Part shown: one piece after another, positions 51,103 to 59,861 of the stretch
Position numbering within the stretch: position 1 is the stretch's first letter
How the letters are laid out: every line of letters starts with the position of its first letter
Assembly (NCBI GenBank): GCA_016223145.1
Contig: JACRPN010000004.1
Span: forward strand, 62,001 to 126,000
Direction of reading: 5' to 3'
DNA: 64,000 nt
DNA from: Armatimonadota bacterium
GTDB taxonomy: Bacteria; Armatimonadota; Fimbriimonadia; Fimbriimonadales; Fimbriimonadaceae
Program-made: the position numbers and the translations under genes
The notes under the pieces: model-generated
The model's input: only the letters and a program-made list of their open reading frames with translations
What the model was told of the DNA's origin: nothing
Databases searched by the model: none

Positions 51103-52128
51103 TCACAAACGGATTCTGCCGGCAAGCCGTTTGAGTTCGTCTTCCCCGATCTGGCCCATCAAGGCGAAGGTTCTTCCCCTGGCCTGCCAGGCGTAGACCC
51201 TGAGGTCGCGTCCAGCCATTCCGCGGAGCCGGGAAAGGTCCACATTGCCCTCGACCTGGTGAAGTGTGAGGTGCCCCTTTTCGCCGCGATAGAACAGCAT
51301 GAGCGTGGGCTTTTCGCGCGAGCCCAAGAGGCGAGACCCTTCGAGTTTGAAGCCCTCGTCGGCGGGCAGAAAGACCTCGATCATGCCTTTCTCCTTCATC
51401 AGGCGGCGGGCAAGCATTTCGGGGGTCAGGCGGGTCGCCCCCGTGATCTTCATCGGAAGGTCGAAATCTCCGGGTCTGGGGCGAAACCGGAAGCTGACGG
51501 CCGTGAAGCTCAGGCTCCCGACAACGCCACCGGCGGGATCGTAGAGCTCGCGCTTCAGCACCATTCCGGTGCGCGGTTCGATCCAAAACCGGGCAAAGGC
51601 GTTTCCTTTGGGATCACAAATCGCGATAGGGGTGCACCGTTGGGAGGCGACGGTCTCAGAGTCTCCGGTCACAAACTTTGGCGACGGGCTGCCGGGGCGG
51701 GCCATGAAGCCGATCATCCTCGTCAAGGTCTCTTCGCGCCTGGGCGCCATCACCTCGATTTCGTTCTTTCCCGGGAAGTAGTGCTCGCGGGAGTTCTCGT
51801 CTTCGACGATGATCTGTCCTGCGAATTCGGAGTCTGCGGGAAACGTGATGCGCAGCCTGGTGCCGTCCTTCCAGATGTATTCGGTGTGGGTTCTGCGCTC
51901 TGACCCGCGCTTGAACTCCACCACCCTGGTGCCGGAAAATCTCAGTTTGGAGCCGTTTTCAATCGCGCGCTTGAGTAGCGGCGGCAGGTCGAGCTTGGAA
52001 AAGTCGACGTGTTGGTTACCGCCACGGCCAAAGCCTCCACCACCGAAAGGCCTGGGCTTTTCCTGCGCAGCGCCAAGAGCGGCGACGGCGATCAGAGCAG
52101 CACAAAAAGGAAGTGCAAACCTCATCAC
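51103..52128 (-). CDS. MucB/RseB-like sigma regulatory protein, exported
   Basis: A signal peptide (FALPFCAALIAVAALGAA) precedes a 320-residue beta-rich protein. FSGTRVVEF, WKDGTRLRITFPADSEFAGQ and SREHYFPGKNEIEV match the LolA/MucB fold. RseB-type proteins sense mislocalised lipoproteins or LPS and shield the anti-sigma factor. A 4-bp overlap (ATGA) joins it to the anti-sigma-like gene, and the sigma gene lies upstream, so it is the third gene of an rpoE-rseA-rseB-like operon. A Gly/Phe/Arg-rich stretch follows the signal. Confidence 0.78.
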   Translation of the reverse strand: MMRFALPFCAALIAVAALGAAQEKPRPFGGGGFGRGGNQHVDFSKLDLPPLLKRAIENGSKLRFSGTRVVEFKRGSERRTHTEYIWKDGTRLRITFPADSEFAGQIIVEDENSREHYFPGKNEIEVMAPRREETLTRMIGFMARPGSPSPKFVTGDSETVASQRCTPIAICDPKGNAFARFWIEPRTGMVLKRELYDPAGGVVGSLSFTAVSFRFRPRPGDFDLPMKITGATRLTPEMLARRLMKEKGMIEVFLPADEGFKLEGSRLLGSREKPTLMLFYRGEKGHLTLHQVEGNVDLSRLRGMAGRDLRVYAWQARGRTFALMGQIGEDELKRLAGRIRL

Positions 52129-52601
52129 AGGTCCCCTAGGTCGGCCTCCTCCCAGTGAATGACGTTGGAGGCGGGCCGCACCGTCGGAACGGCCTCATAG
52201 GAAGCCAACCCGTGGCCAACCGTCATCACGCTCGTCACGGCCTCTTGATGGGCGCTCACCATTTGCGCTTCGATGTCCGAACCGGAAGCCGCCAGAGGCA
52301 GAGCAGCCTCACCGCGAGGATAGAAAGCGATCGCGAGAATCGAGGCAAGGCCAAGTCCCAGTGCAGGACGCCAGAGAGTGGCAAGGAGGCTTCGCTTGGG
52401 CTTGCTTTTCGATAGCGCCAGGAGGCGCTCGTTGAGCTCGCTTCGCCATGCGAGGCTGAGCGGCTCTTCAGGAAGGCTGCGCACCGACTCTGCCACAAAG
52501 CTCGTTCTCGAAAGGGCAGCGTCCAGGTCTGCCTCAACCTCATCCGAAAGGCCATTGCCATCGGACGTCAACATCAAATCTCGGAGTTCTCGGTCAGTCA
52601 T
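52125..52601 (-). CDS. Membrane anti-sigma factor-like protein
   Basis: The 158-residue protein has a short N-terminal helical part (MTDRELRDLMLTSDGNGLSD), a cluster of positively charged residues (SKSKPKRSLLATLW), one membrane helix (ALGLGLASILAIAFY) and a 60-residue extracytoplasmic tail. It lacks the zinc-binding HxxxCxxC motif, so the sigma-binding domain may be RseA-like. It overlaps the sigma gene by 8 bp and the RseB-like gene by 4 bp. The assignment rests mainly on operon position. Confidence 0.6.
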   Translation of the reverse strand: MTDRELRDLMLTSDGNGLSDEVEADLDAALSRTSFVAESVRSLPEEPLSLAWRSELNERLLALSKSKPKRSLLATLWRPALGLGLASILAIAFYPRGEAALPLAASGSDIEAQMVSAHQEAVTSVMTVGHGLASYEAVPTVRPASNVIHWEEADLGDL

Positions 52602-53226
52602 TGATGATCACCTCCCCGCGGAGGTACGGTCCCAAGACGTTCTGCAAATGCGCCCTCGCCAAAAATAATCGGCTTTTCACGGTTCCAACAGGAATATCGA
52701 GAACTTTGGCGATGTCCTCATAGGCCATTTCCTCTCGATCGTGAAGCACGAGCACGGTCCTCAGTTTATCGCTCATCCCGGCAATTCCGGCCTCCACGAT
52801 GGACTGCATCTCCTCGCTGAGGGCGACTTCCTGCGGGTCCCACCGGTCGTCTCGAATCTCCAGGGCCTCTGTCTCATCGCTGGCGGCGTCGATCCGCAAT
52901 TCGGAAGGGGCACGGCTGCTTCTTCGCGCCCGATCGACGCAGAGATTGTGCGCGATGCGAAAGAGCCAGGTGCGGATCGAGGATCGGCCGTCGAATCTGC
53001 CGATGCTCTGAAACGCCCGAACGAACACTTCTTGAGCGATGTCCGCGGCCTCTTCGGCGTCGGGCACCATGCGCTTGATGAAGCCGTAGAGTCGGTTCTG
53101 GTAGGCGTCGACGATGCGCGAAAAGGCTTCGGCGTCTTGCCGTCGGCACCTTTCAAGCAGGGCAAGCTCGGCTGCGTGGTCGAGTTGCGAGCTTGGCATC
53201 AAACCCATTCTGAAGCACAGCTCCAT
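52594..53226 (-). CDS. ECF sigma factor, RpoE-like
   Basis: The 210-residue protein has sigma region 2 (QNRLYGFIKRMVPDAEEAAD, then DIAQEVFVRAFQSIGRFDGR and TWLFRIAHNLCVDRARR). Region 4 contains LRTVLVLHDREEMAYEDIAK and IPVGTVKSRLFLARAHLQN. The start may be 53226, 53208 or 53199 (MPSSQLDH). It is the first gene of the operon with the anti-sigma-like and RseB-like genes, so it likely answers envelope stress. A promoter of ECF type lies just upstream (53238-53265), pointing to autoregulation. Confidence 0.92.
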   Translation of the reverse strand: MELCFRMGLMPSSQLDHAAELALLERCRRQDAEAFSRIVDAYQNRLYGFIKRMVPDAEEAADIAQEVFVRAFQSIGRFDGRSSIRTWLFRIAHNLCVDRARRSSRAPSELRIDAASDETEALEIRDDRWDPQEVALSEEMQSIVEAGIAGMSDKLRTVLVLHDREEMAYEDIAKVLDIPVGTVKSRLFLARAHLQNVLGPYLRGEVIIND

Positions 53227-53237
53227 CGTCGAAGGGA

Positions 53238-53265
53238 TTGGACGTTCTTTGGGCCCAGGAGTTCA
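53238..53265 (-). promoter_or_regulatory. ECF-type promoter candidate for the sigma operon
   Basis: On the minus strand, TGAACT (53260-53265) and CGTCCAAT (53237-53244) are 15-16 bases apart, near to the GGAACT-N16-GTC pattern of RpoE-class promoters. The predicted transcript would start only a few bases before ATG 53226, so a downstream start codon (53208 or 53199) would suit better. Confidence 0.4.
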
Positions 53266-53586
53266 CCGGAACCTGGAGTTGGTCCCATTCTGGGGCAGTA
53301 CCTTGGTTTCTGCTGAGGGTTTCGAGGAGTTGAAGCGCGACCCATCCCTACGGGGGCACTTGAGGAATTGCAGCCTGAGCCCCTGCCAGCATTGCCTGAT
53401 CCAAACCCGCATTTCCACGCGCTTTGAAAAGTCACCCTATCCGAACGCCAAATCCTGGCGCAAACTGATATCGTGGCTTGCTGATCCATGCAGGTCGTTT
53501 CTGTCTCACTTGGGCCCCAGCCCGGACCTCCAGGCGGGGCCCCTGTGTTCTCCGCCGTCGCTCAACTCGCATACGGCGAAGAGCCC
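53266..53586. other. Gap between the sigma gene and hslV
   Basis: About 320 bp with no supported gene. A G+C-rich hairpin (GGGCCCC with GGGGCCC, about 53508-53545) lies past the end of hslV on the minus strand and could end its transcript, though no T-run follows. One plus-strand frame has ordinary-looking residues but no start signal. Confidence 0.3.
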
Positions 53587-54117
53587 TCACACGGTTTCCA
53601 GGGTGATCTCGTGGTTCGTGAACACGCAGATGTCCGCGGCCACCCTTAGCGCCTTGTCGGCGATCGTCTTGGCGTCAAGGTCCGTGTTCTCGATGAGGGC
53701 GCGCGCGGCAGCCAGGGCATAGGGGCCGCCCGAGCCGATTCCCGCAACGCCATCGTCGGGTTCGATGACGTTACCATCACCGCTCACGACCAGCAACTCG
53801 GTGGCATCGGCCACCAGCATCACCGCGTTTAGGTGGCGGAGGAGCTTGTCCGTACGCCACTCCTTGGCGAACTCGACCGCTGCCCTGCGCAGATTCCCGC
53901 CGAATGCCTCCAGCTTTGCCTCGAATTTGTCGCAGAGCGCCTGGGCATCGGCAACAGACCCCGCAAACCCGCACACGACCGAGCCGCTTCCAAGTCGCCG
54001 GACCTTCTTGGCCTTGGCCTTCATGATCGTGGCTTCGCCAAGCGTCACTTGGCCATCTGCAGCGATGGCCGATTGGCCGTTGCGGCGGACGCCGACGACG
54101 GTGGTGGATCGGATCAT
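53587..54117 (-). CDS. hslV: ATP-dependent protease subunit HslV
   Basis: The 176-residue protein aligns fully with HslV. MIRS precedes [11 protein letters not shown], so the catalytic Thr is residue 5 and the first four residues must be removed, as in the Thermotoga enzyme. [40 protein letters not shown] and [20 protein letters not shown] are conserved. HslV forms a double-ring peptidase driven by HslU ATPase. hslU is not beside it here. It is 9 bp downstream of the GHL10 gene on the same strand, so the two are probably cotranscribed. Confidence 0.95.
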   Translation of the reverse strand: MIRSTTVVGVRRNGQSAIAADGQVTLGEATIMKAKAKKVRRLGSGSVVCGFAGSVADAQALCDKFEAKLEAFGGNLRRAAVEFAKEWRTDKLLRHLNAVMLVADATELLVVSGDGNVIEPDDGVAGIGSGGPYALAAARALIENTDLDAKTIADKALRVAADICVFTNHEITLETV

Positions 54118-54126
54118 GGATTGAGT

Positions 54127-55356
54127 CTACTTGGACCTGGCGCCCGGCACACGCACCTTCTGACGATAGGGGCCCTCCACCAGCTTGTCGCCGATCCCCT
54201 TCCAGTTCTGCATCAAGCTCTTCATGCTGAAGTGCACTTGCCCTGTGACCCCCTTCACCGCTCGCGAGGCCTCAATCTGGCGCAGGATCTCGTCCACCGG
54301 CCAATTGGCCTGCTTCTCGCCGATCTGGCCCGTGAAGCTGCCCGGCCAAATGGCGACCTTCTTGGGGTTGTTGGCGGCCCACCATTCGAGCAGCTTCGGA
54401 TAGCTCTGGGCTGGTGGGTCGATCCTCCAATAGAGCTGCGGCGTGAAGTAGTCGCACCAGCCCTCTTTGAGCCACTTCAAACAGTCCGCATAGAGCTCAG
54501 CATACTGGTCCAGCCCCGCCTTGATGCCCTCCGGCATGTTGGGGCGATAGATTCCAAACGGGCTTATCCCGAACTTGACCCTGGGTTTGTGCCTCTTGAT
54601 CCCCTTATGGATCGCCTGGATGAAGTCGTCGACGTTTTTCCTGCGCCAGTCGTCCCGATTCAGCTTTCCGCCCCGGGCCTGATAGGCCTGAAACGAGGGA
54701 TCATCTGGAAACGGAATGGTCTTGCCGTCGGCGTCCCGGATCGGATAGGGATAAAAGTAGTCGTCGATGTGGACTCCGTCCACGTCGTATCGCTTCACGA
54801 CGTCGAGGATCACCGCGAGGGAACGCTCCTGAACCTTGGGCTCCCCCGGATCCAGCCACAGATACTGGCCATAGGTCTTGACTAGGGCCGGATCGGAATT
54901 GGCGAGGTGGCTTTTGTCGAGCGCGCCTTTCATCGCGGGATGCTTGGCGCGATACGGATTGAACCACGCGTGCAGTTCGAGCCCGCGCTTGTGAGCTTCG
55001 GTGACCGCGAGCTTCAGGGGGTCCCAATACGGACTCGGGGGCCTTCCCTGCTGCCCCGTCAGGAACTCCGACCAGGGCTCCAGTTTGGAATCATACAGCG
55101 CGTCGCAGGAGGTCCTGACCTGAAGGATGACGGCATTGAGGTTAAGGGCTTGGCACCGATCCAAGATGGCCATCAGCTCATGCTTCTGCTGATCGGTCGA
55201 AAGGTCCCGCCGGGTGGGCCAATCGATGTTGTCGACCGTCGCCACCCAAACGCCGCGAAACTCCTCGGCCGGTTCGCTTGGGGGGAGAGCTTCCGAAAGG
55301 GCGAGAAATCCAACCAGAGTTGCCAGCACAAGACTCTTATACTCGAAACGCCCCAT
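54127..55356 (-). CDS. GHL10 family glycoside hydrolase-like protein, exported
   Basis: I use ATG 55356 (MGRFEYKSLVLATLVGFLAL, signal peptide or anchor); longer frames would overlap the divergent gene's start. The 409-residue protein has the GHL10/DUF187 pattern: FRGVWVATVDNIDWPTR, AVILQVRTSCDALYDS, GLELHAWFNPYRAKH and VDGVHIDDYFYPYPI. GHL10 proteins are related to GH13-like barrels and are thought to act on peptidoglycan or exopolysaccharide. It is divergent to the DUF2993 gene and upstream of hslV. Confidence 0.88.
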   Translation of the reverse strand: MGRFEYKSLVLATLVGFLALSEALPPSEPAEEFRGVWVATVDNIDWPTRRDLSTDQQKHELMAILDRCQALNLNAVILQVRTSCDALYDSKLEPWSEFLTGQQGRPPSPYWDPLKLAVTEAHKRGLELHAWFNPYRAKHPAMKGALDKSHLANSDPALVKTYGQYLWLDPGEPKVQERSLAVILDVVKRYDVDGVHIDDYFYPYPIRDADGKTIPFPDDPSFQAYQARGGKLNRDDWRRKNVDDFIQAIHKGIKRHKPRVKFGISPFGIYRPNMPEGIKAGLDQYAELYADCLKWLKEGWCDYFTPQLYWRIDPPAQSYPKLLEWWAANNPKKVAIWPGSFTGQIGEKQANWPVDEILRQIEASRAVKGVTGQVHFSMKSLMQNWKGIGDKLVEGPYRQKVRVPGARSK

Positions 55357-55402
55357 CCAGCGGCGCAATCCCCTTGCCGTAAGGGTAGATTCAGGTCCGC
55401 TC

Positions 55403-55930
55403 ATGGAACTGCCAAAGTCGTGGAGCGCCTCTTTCGAGTCGCTGGACCTCACGGTACGCCGTGTCTTGACCCCCGCCGGCCTCGTCGTCGACTCCATCGA
55501 GATCGATGCGCAGGACGCCTCCTACGACAGCAGCCGGCAGAAGCTGGCGCTCAATAAGCCCGCGGCCTTCAGGGGCGTCGTGCTCCAAGAAGACCTAGCC
55601 CAGTTCGTTCGGGACAAGACGCCCGAGGGCATCGAGATCGATTCCATCAGGCTGTTTCCTGGAAAGATCGTCGTCGAGGCGGCGGTCACGATGATCATTC
55701 GGGTGGGTGGAACCGCGGAATGCAGCCTTCAGATTGAGGGGGGAAAGCGACTGCTCGTGAGGGCCGACTCGGTGGACGTGATGGGCGGCAGCATGAGGAG
55801 CCTGGTCCAGAAGCAGCTTGATAGCATGAATCCGCTACTCGACGTCTCAGAGCTTCCATTCGATGTGGAGCTCGCGTCGGTGGAAATCGAGGCTGGCCGA
55901 ATCGCTCTGGGTGGCACCCTCTCCCCATGA
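55403..55930 (+). CDS. DUF2993 (LmeA-like) lipid-binding protein
   Basis: ATG 55403 has AGG nine bases upstream. The 175-residue protein has the DUF2993 pattern: SLDLTVRRVLTPAGLVVDSI near the start and the final LDVSELPFDVELASVEIEAG followed by RIALGGTLSP. In actinobacteria the family helps move or mature lipid-linked mannans; its role in this lineage is unknown. There is no signal peptide, so it is predicted to be cytoplasmic, unusual for the family. Its start codon lies within 50 bp of the divergent GHL10 gene's start. Confidence 0.75.
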   Translation: MELPKSWSASFESLDLTVRRVLTPAGLVVDSIEIDAQDASYDSSRQKLALNKPAAFRGVVLQEDLAQFVRDKTPEGIEIDSIRLFPGKIVVEAAVTMIIRVGGTAECSLQIEGGKRLLVRADSVDVMGGSMRSLVQKQLDSMNPLLDVSELPFDVELASVEIEAGRIALGGTLSP

Positions 55931-55980
55931 ATACTGGATAAACTGGCCTCGGGCGAAGCCAATCGCCCGGAGGCAAGTCC

Positions 55981-56994
55981 ATGGCACTCAAATCTGTCTT
56001 GCGTTCCTCGCTGTTTGCCGTTGTGGCGATCTCGTGGTCCGGTGCACTCGCACAAGGAGCTGGCGTTCGCGAACTCCTCAACCAGACCACCTACCCGGAG
56101 ACACAGCTTCTATCCAAGCTGCCGGAGGGCTACAAGGCTTCGCGAATCAAGGTGCCCGGCTCCTCAAACGGTATGTTCGACGGCCCAACCGGCATGATGA
56201 TGTTCCTGATGTCCGACGGCGACCGGACCTCATCCCAGTCTCAGCGACAGATGGGGCTTCTATCGCTGATCGACGTCTGCTGGACGAAGGGCGAGACGGC
56301 CATCGCCGCCGGCATCGAATACCTGGTCACCTATCGGTTCGATCCGAACCCCATCCAACTGGTGGCGCTAAGCGAATCGCCCGATCTGATGGGGGCCATC
56401 ACCCTGAGTCTTTGCTTCATCCGATCGTCGGAGATCACCAGCATCACGCCCTTGGGCGACCTGGGCAAGGCGTTTCAAGGGGAAGGCGCGCCGCCGCTTG
56501 AGGGTGGGATGGCCACCGTCCCTGGTGAGCCCGGCCAGTTGGGTTCCAGACTTCAGGCTCAGCGCACCGCGACCCTAAGCAACGTCAAGCAGGCTGCCCT
56601 TGGAATGATCATGTATTGCGCGGACTACGACGACGTCTACCCGTGGGCGCAGAGCAGCAAATCGGCCTGGTCGGTGATCTATCCCTACGTCAAAAACCGT
56701 GACACCTTCAAGACTTTGAACCCCAATGGCGGCGAGCTTCGGTTTGCGGCGAACGTGGCAGGCGCAAGCGCGGTCGACCTGGAGGCTCCGGCCAGCGTCG
56801 TGATGATCTACGAGTCGATGGCCTGGCCCGACGGTTCGCGTGTGGTGGCCTACTGCGACGGGCACGCGCGCGTTATCTCTGCGGACGCCTGGAAGGAGGC
56901 AGAGAAGGAACTGAAGCGGGCCTATAAGCGCAAGGCGAAAAGGCCTCTGCCGGCGGATTACGATCCTTCGGGAATGTGGAAGTCGGGGGGCTAA
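55981..56994 (+). CDS. Secreted protein with C-terminal prepilin-like H-X9-DG domain
   Basis: A signal peptide (SSLFAVVAISWSGALAQ) is followed by about 175 residues of unrecognised sequence. The domain from about 195 resembles the body of Armatimonadota/Planctomycetes DUF1559-type pseudopilins: TLSNVKQAALGMIMYCADYD, DDVYPWAQ, a segment around NPNGGELRF, and VVAYCDGHARVIS in the H-X9-DG position. The type IV pilin cleavage helix is absent; the domain sits on an ordinary secreted protein instead. Its function is unknown. Confidence 0.65.
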   Translation: MALKSVLRSSLFAVVAISWSGALAQGAGVRELLNQTTYPETQLLSKLPEGYKASRIKVPGSSNGMFDGPTGMMMFLMSDGDRTSSQSQRQMGLLSLIDVCWTKGETAIAAGIEYLVTYRFDPNPIQLVALSESPDLMGAITLSLCFIRSSEITSITPLGDLGKAFQGEGAPPLEGGMATVPGEPGQLGSRLQAQRTATLSNVKQAALGMIMYCADYDDVYPWAQSSKSAWSVIYPYVKNRDTFKTLNPNGGELRFAANVAGASAVDLEAPASVVMIYESMAWPDGSRVVAYCDGHARVISADAWKEAEKELKRAYKRKAKRPLPADYDPSGMWKSGG

Positions 56995-57056
56995 GGGGCG
57001 TTCGAGGTGCGTGGTTCGTGGTCCGTGGACCGCGGTTCAAGGCTCGTGGTCAGGTG

Positions 57057-57114
57057 AACCACCTCGCCCCTCGAGGGAGAGGTCGGTAAGCGAAGCGCAC
57101 CGGGTGAGGGGGCA
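57057..57114. repeat. Dispersed extragenic repeat, copy 2
   Basis: This is the partner of 45115-45172, with CACCTCGCCCCTCGAGGGAG, then GGTCGGTAAGCGAAGCGCAC, then CGGGTGAGGGGG. The 235-bp gap (56995-57229) also has a CTCACCGACTCACCGACTCA tract at about 57167-57205. No gene is seen in the gap. Confidence 0.6.
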
Positions 57115-57229
57115 GATGGTGGAGAGACGAAGATAGGGGGATACGGAGAAACGGTGAACACCCACTCACCCCCTCACCGACTCACCGACTCACCCCCTCC
57201 CTCACCTCTGGTACCCTTTCACTCGCCCT

Positions 57230-57315
57230 GGGCGAGTGGCGAAATTGGTAGACGCCCTGGATTTAGGTTCCAGTGTCCAAAAGACGTGGGGGTTCGAGTC
57301 CCCCCTCGCCCACCA
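57230..57315 (+). tRNA. tRNA-Leu (anticodon TAG)
   Basis: The gene has the long variable arm of a class II tRNA. The acceptor is GGGCGAG with CTCGCCC, the anticodon arm CTGGA-TTTAGGT-TCCAG with TAG, the variable arm TGTCCAAAAGACGT, and the T arm GGGGG-TTCGAGT-CCCCC. The 3' CCA is encoded at 57313-57315. Confidence 0.95.
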
Positions 57316-57370
57316 AATTCGTAGCTCGGGCTGCCAGCCCGTGCGCTCCGGACGAAAGCCCATGCCGCCT

Positions 57371-57398
57371 CACCCCAACGCGCCTTCGCGTCGGGGTG
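57371..57398 (+). terminator. Strong hairpin after tRNA-Leu, no T-run
   Basis: CACCCCAACGCG and CGCGTCGGGGTG pair at 11 of 12 positions around a CCTT loop. It lies between tRNA-Leu and the arsenic operon. Without a T-run it may be a terminator of another kind or an extragenic palindrome. Confidence 0.35.
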
Positions 57399-57453
57399 GC
57401 AGCCAGCTAGGTGTGCGTACCTCTTTTCGTTCGTCCTAGGACTTCTGCTCATT

Positions 57454-57476
57454 CATTTCGCAGTTCGTCGAAACAT
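57454..57476 (+). promoter_or_regulatory. Possible ArsR operator
   Basis: CATTTCG...CGAAACATG forms an imperfect inverted repeat just upstream of the arsR start at 57494. ArsR-type repressors bind 12-2-12-like palindromes at this place. The symmetry here is incomplete, so the boundaries are approximate. Confidence 0.4.
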
Positions 57477-57493
57477 GTGGTACATTGATTTCG

Positions 57494-57871
57494 ATGGATT
57501 TCGAAATGACCGTTCGAGCTCTGAAAGCCTTGGCGGACCCGACCCGGCTCCATATCGTCCAGTTCCTTGCGGCGTGCTGCTGCTCGCAGGCTGACCTAGA
57601 CGAAAGGGGGGACGTCTACTCCCCGACAGCCGGAGAGGTTTGCTGCCACATCACTGGCCTCGACAAGATCAACTCCACGATTTCCCATCATCTGCACGAG
57701 CTCAAAGAGGCGGGGCTCATCGTAATCGAGCGACACGGCAAAGCCATGCGCTGCCAATTGGTGCTCGGCCGGTTTGCCGAGCTCTCTGAAGCCGTTTCGG
57801 AGCTGGCAAGGGCCAACACAAGCTGCTGTATCAGCTGCGAAGTCCCCGTGCAGAAAGGAACCCCATCATGA
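57494..57871 (+). CDS. arsR: ArsR-family metalloregulator
   Basis: ATG 57494 (MDFEMTVRALKALADPTRLH) gives 125 residues with a classic ArsR/SmtB winged helix: ISHHLHELKEAGLIVIERHG. Cys residues are abundant: FLAACCCSQ, GEVCCHITG and a C-terminal NTSCCISCEV. The CCxxC-type tail is the likely arsenite site. On binding As(III) the repressor leaves its operator and the operon is switched on. It is first in arsR-arsM-acr3-arsC and overlaps arsM by 4 bp. Confidence 0.92.
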   Translation: MDFEMTVRALKALADPTRLHIVQFLAACCCSQADLDERGDVYSPTAGEVCCHITGLDKINSTISHHLHELKEAGLIVIERHGKAMRCQLVLGRFAELSEAVSELARANTSCCISCEVPVQKGTPS

Positions 57872-58782
57872 ACACAACGACCAAGCCACAAGAGAACTTA
57901 TTGGATCGAAACGACGTTCGCGAGCTCGTTCGGAAGCGCTATGGCGAGGCGGCCCTGGCCGTTCTTCAAGGCAAGACGTCGAGCTGCTGCGGCTCCGAGG
58001 ACGACGTTTGCTGCGGCGAGACGCGCACCTCCTCTAGGTCCGGCGCCTGCTGCTCCAACTCCGACGACCCCATCACTGAGAACCTCTACTCCGATGTCGA
58101 GGCCTCCGAAATCCCCGACGAAGCGCTCCTGGCCTCGCTGGGATGCGGCAACCCGACGGCACTGGCGGCCCTCGCCCCCGGCGAAACCGTCCTTGACCTG
58201 GGCAGCGGCGGCGGCATCGACGTGCTGCTCTCAGCCAAGCGCGTCGGACCCAACGGATTCGCCTACGGCCTCGACATGACCGACGAGATGCTCGCCCTCG
58301 CCGAGCAGAACAAGGTGAGGGCAGGCGCCGAGAATGTGGAGTTCCTCAAAGGCCACATCGAGGAGATACCTCTGCCCGACAACTCTGTAGACGTGATCAT
58401 CAGCAACTGCGTGATCAACCTCTCGGCAGATAAGGACGCGGTGCTGCGCGAGGCATTCCGCGTGCTCAAGCCAGGTGGGCGATTCGCGGTTTCGGACATC
58501 GTCGTGGACGGTGCACTGCCCGAAACCGTGCGACGCGACATGGAGTCCTACGTCGGGTGCATCGCCGGCGCGCTTGAGAAGAGCGAGTATCTGGACAAGC
58601 TGAGTGGCGCCGGGTTTGTGGAAGCCTCGATCGAGCCGACGCGGCGCTATCGGTTCTCCGACTTTGAAGGCTCTTGGGCGCCAAAAGGCGTCGCCGCGCT
58701 TTCCGATGAGGAGAAGATGCGGATCGACGGCAAGATCTTCGGCGGGTTCATCCGCGCCACCAAGCCAGGAGCCTCCGCGTGA
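57868..58782 (+). CDS. arsM: Arsenite S-adenosylmethionine methyltransferase
   Basis: The 304-residue protein has a Cys-rich N-terminus ([20 protein letters not shown]) and a SAM-binding core ([20 protein letters not shown]). The ArsM Cys positions are present in [10 protein letters not shown] (Cys93), [10 protein letters not shown] and YVGCIAGAL. It converts As(III) to methylated arsenicals, some of them volatile. It is coupled to arsR by ATGA and to acr3 by GTGA. Confidence 0.95.
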   Translation: MNTTTKPQENLLDRNDVRELVRKRYGEAALAVLQGKTSSCCGSEDDVCCGETRTSSRSGACCSNSDDPITENLYSDVEASEIPDEALLASLGCGNPTALAALAPGETVLDLGSGGGIDVLLSAKRVGPNGFAYGLDMTDEMLALAEQNKVRAGAENVEFLKGHIEEIPLPDNSVDVIISNCVINLSADKDAVLREAFRVLKPGGRFAVSDIVVDGALPETVRRDMESYVGCIAGALEKSEYLDKLSGAGFVEASIEPTRRYRFSDFEGSWAPKGVAALSDEEKMRIDGKIFGGFIRATKPGASA

Positions 58783-59861
58783 GCGATTCCAGAAAGCGTT
58801 TGGGCCTCCTCGACAGGTTCCTGACCCTCTGGATCTTTCTGGCGATGGGCGCCGGCCTGCTGATCGGCAGACTGGCGCCCGACGTCGCCCGATCGATCGA
58901 GGGCTCCTCGATCGGGACCACCAACGTGCCGCTGGCGATCGGGCTCATCCTGATGATGTATCCGCCGCTTGCGAAGGTCCGCTACGAGAAGCTCCGGGAG
59001 GTCTTCGCCAACCGCAAACTCCTAACGCTGTCGCTCGTGCAGAACTGGGTGATCGGCCCGGTGCTCATGTTCACGTTGGCGGTTCTGCTGCTCCCCGATA
59101 AGCCCGAGTACATGTCCGGGTTGATCCTAGTGGGGCTGGCACGCTGCATTGCGATGGTGCTTGTGTGGAACGACCTCGCCGACGGCGACCGCGAATACGC
59201 AGCCGGTCTCGTCGCGATGAACTCCATCTTCCAGATGGTCTTCTTCAGCGTCTATGCGTGGGTCTTTGTAACGGCGCTGCCGCCCATGCTCGGCTTAAGG
59301 GGAGCTGCCGTTCCGGTCAGCTTCTGGCAGATCGCGGGTTCGGTTTTGATCTACCTTGGCATTCCCTTCTTTGGCGGCATGGCGACGCGCTCGCTCGCCC
59401 TCAGAACCAAGGGGGAGGAGTGGTACGTCAGTCGGTTCTTGCCAAGGATCGGCCCGCTCGCGCTGCTTTCCCTTCTGGCGACCATCGTGGTGATGTTCAG
59501 CCTCAAGGGCAACATGATTCTCAGCATTCCCGCCGACGTGGGGCGGATCGCGCTTCCCCTTGCAGCCTATTTCGCCATCATGTTCTTCGTGAGTCTTGCC
59601 CTCGCTCGAAAGTTTGGTGCGGACTACCCAAGGTCCGCTACACTCGCCTTTACGGCAAGCGGCAACAACTTCGAGCTTGCAATAGCGGTCGCCGTCTCGG
59701 TTTTCGGGATTCACAGCGGCCAGGCGCTTGCGGCAGTCGTTGGCCCGCTCGTCGAGGTGCCTGCGCTCATCCTGCTGGTCAACGCCTCGCTCGCTCTGGG
59801 ACGCAAGTGGTTTGGGTGGAGGCCCGGCGCTGTTGCCGAGGCTCAAGGAACACAATCATGA
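58779..59861 (+). CDS. acr3: Arsenite efflux transporter ACR3
   Basis: The start is GTG 58779, overlapping the arsM stop. The 360-residue protein has ten hydrophobic helices. [20 protein letters not shown] contains the conserved Cys of the fourth helix, and [20 protein letters not shown] is the second signature. It exports As(III) from the cell using the proton gradient. It overlaps arsC by 4 bp (ATGA). Confidence 0.95.
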   Translation: MSDSRKRLGLLDRFLTLWIFLAMGAGLLIGRLAPDVARSIEGSSIGTTNVPLAIGLILMMYPPLAKVRYEKLREVFANRKLLTLSLVQNWVIGPVLMFTLAVLLLPDKPEYMSGLILVGLARCIAMVLVWNDLADGDREYAAGLVAMNSIFQMVFFSVYAWVFVTALPPMLGLRGAAVPVSFWQIAGSVLIYLGIPFFGGMATRSLALRTKGEEWYVSRFLPRIGPLALLSLLATIVVMFSLKGNMILSIPADVGRIALPLAAYFAIMFFVSLALARKFGADYPRSATLAFTASGNNFELAIAVAVSVFGIHSGQALAAVVGPLVEVPALILLVNASLALGRKWFGWRPGAVAEAQGTQS

